6,335 nucleotides of DNA from CAZWHE01 sp964633825 (GTDB taxonomy: Bacteria > Planctomycetota > B15-G4 > CAYZWU01): positions 1 through 6,335 of the forward strand of contig CAZWHE010000195.1 in NCBI GenBank assembly GCA_964633825.1. Direction: 5' to 3'. The notes under the pieces are model-generated. The model had not been told where the DNA came from, ran no database searches, and saw only the letters and a program-made list of their open reading frames with translations. Positions 5,903-6,335 of this stretch are shown here, one piece after another; within the stretch, counting starts at the first letter, position 1, and each line of letters begins with the position of its first letter. Position numbers and translations under genes: made by a program.

Positions 5903-6335
5903 ATGATGAGAAAACTCCTTTTATTCCTCTGTGCGTTTGCAGCCTTATCACTGGTGTTCTCCCCGGCCGTTAGAGCAGAGGACGAATTCTCCTTTGATAA
6001 GTCAGAACTGAAAAATCTGGCCAAGGATTTGAAATCGATCTTCATAGCCATGGCGACGGGAGATCGTTCCAATGAAATTGAATCGAGGAATTCCCTGGTC
6101 AGCAATTTGGAAAGCATTGCCTCCAAGAAAAAAGTCGGAAACCTGCTTAAATTCACCGACGAAATCTACCGCGTGAAGGAACTCACCATCGACACGAGCG
6201 ATAAAATAATCAAGTCCAAAGCAGGCAAGGGTTTCCAGGAAAACTTCTTCATCGACGAGGGAGACAACAATAAAACATACCGGTATTTTATCTCCATTCC
6301 CAAAGGCTACAAACCCACGGAAGACACGAGATTCC
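5903..6335 (+). CDS. Secreted protein, probable alpha/beta-hydrolase N-terminus (partial, runs off the window)
   Basis: An open frame of 144 codons runs past the right edge without a stop. It begins with a classic Sec signal peptide: MMRK, a hydrophobic core LLLFLCAFAALSLVF, then a likely cleavage after AVRA (residue 25, before EDEF). Residues 26-115 are a charged, probably helical region I do not recognise. Residues 126-144 (TYRYFISIPKGYKPTEDTRF) resemble the first strand and loop of secreted esterases or prolyl-oligopeptidase-type hydrolases, in which a tyrosine/phenylalanine-rich strand and 'P-x-G/D-Y' precede the oxyanion segment. The catalytic triad would lie beyond the window, so the family call is an inference. 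The ATG at 5903 has GAGG 6 nt upstream; the adjacent ATG at 5906 is equally possible. The gene has its own candidate promoter and looks more AT-rich than the genes to its left. Confidence 0.8.
   Translation, partial: MMRKLLLFLCAFAALSLVFSPAVRAEDEFSFDKSELKNLAKDLKSIFIAMATGDRSNEIESRNSLVSNLESIASKKKVGNLLKFTDEIYRVKELTIDTSDKIIKSKAGKGFQENFFIDEGDNNKTYRYFISIPKGYKPTEDTRF

Overview
The window reads as an ordinary chromosomal segment of a bacterium with moderate-to-high GC. It holds four complete genes and one truncated gene in two divergent groups. The taxon cannot be fixed from the sequence. A Gram-negative-type, non-proteobacterial lineage such as Acidobacteriota/Aminicenantota would fit the TTG start, the large TPR protein and the four-PDZ site-2 protease, but this is only an impression. 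Nothing suggests mobile DNA, CRISPR, tRNA or rRNA.

Left half, minus strand (13-2999): dxr (DXP reductoisomerase, second step of the MEP isoprenoid pathway) is followed by rseP (intramembrane site-2 zinc protease). The two overlap by 10 nt and are probably translationally coupled. The RseP homologue is unusually long at 614 aa. It appears to carry four PDZ-like modules between its catalytic halves, where E. coli RseP has two.

Divergent intergenic region (3000-3181): about 180 bp between dxr and purM. It is dense in small signals: a 10-bp perfect palindrome, a possible sigma70-type promoter, a strong Shine-Dalgarno sequence followed by a 15-codon ORF, and two short potential hairpins. It may be a regulated leader for purM, but each element alone is weak.

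Right half, plus strand: purM (AIR synthetase, purine biosynthesis) overlaps by 14 nt a TPR-repeat protein with an N-terminal signal/anchor segment, if the TTG start preceded by GGAGG is used. The TPR gene ends at 5801. A good candidate promoter (TTGACA, 17 nt, TACACT) overlaps its stop codon and should drive the last gene. That gene encodes a secreted protein with a clear signal peptide, cut by the window edge. The sequence that remains resembles the N-terminal part of a secreted alpha/beta hydrolase (esterase or peptidase type).

No convincing new multi-gene system is visible. The observations most worth checking are the four-PDZ RseP, the purM leader region, and the dyad/direct-repeat promoter region before the last gene.
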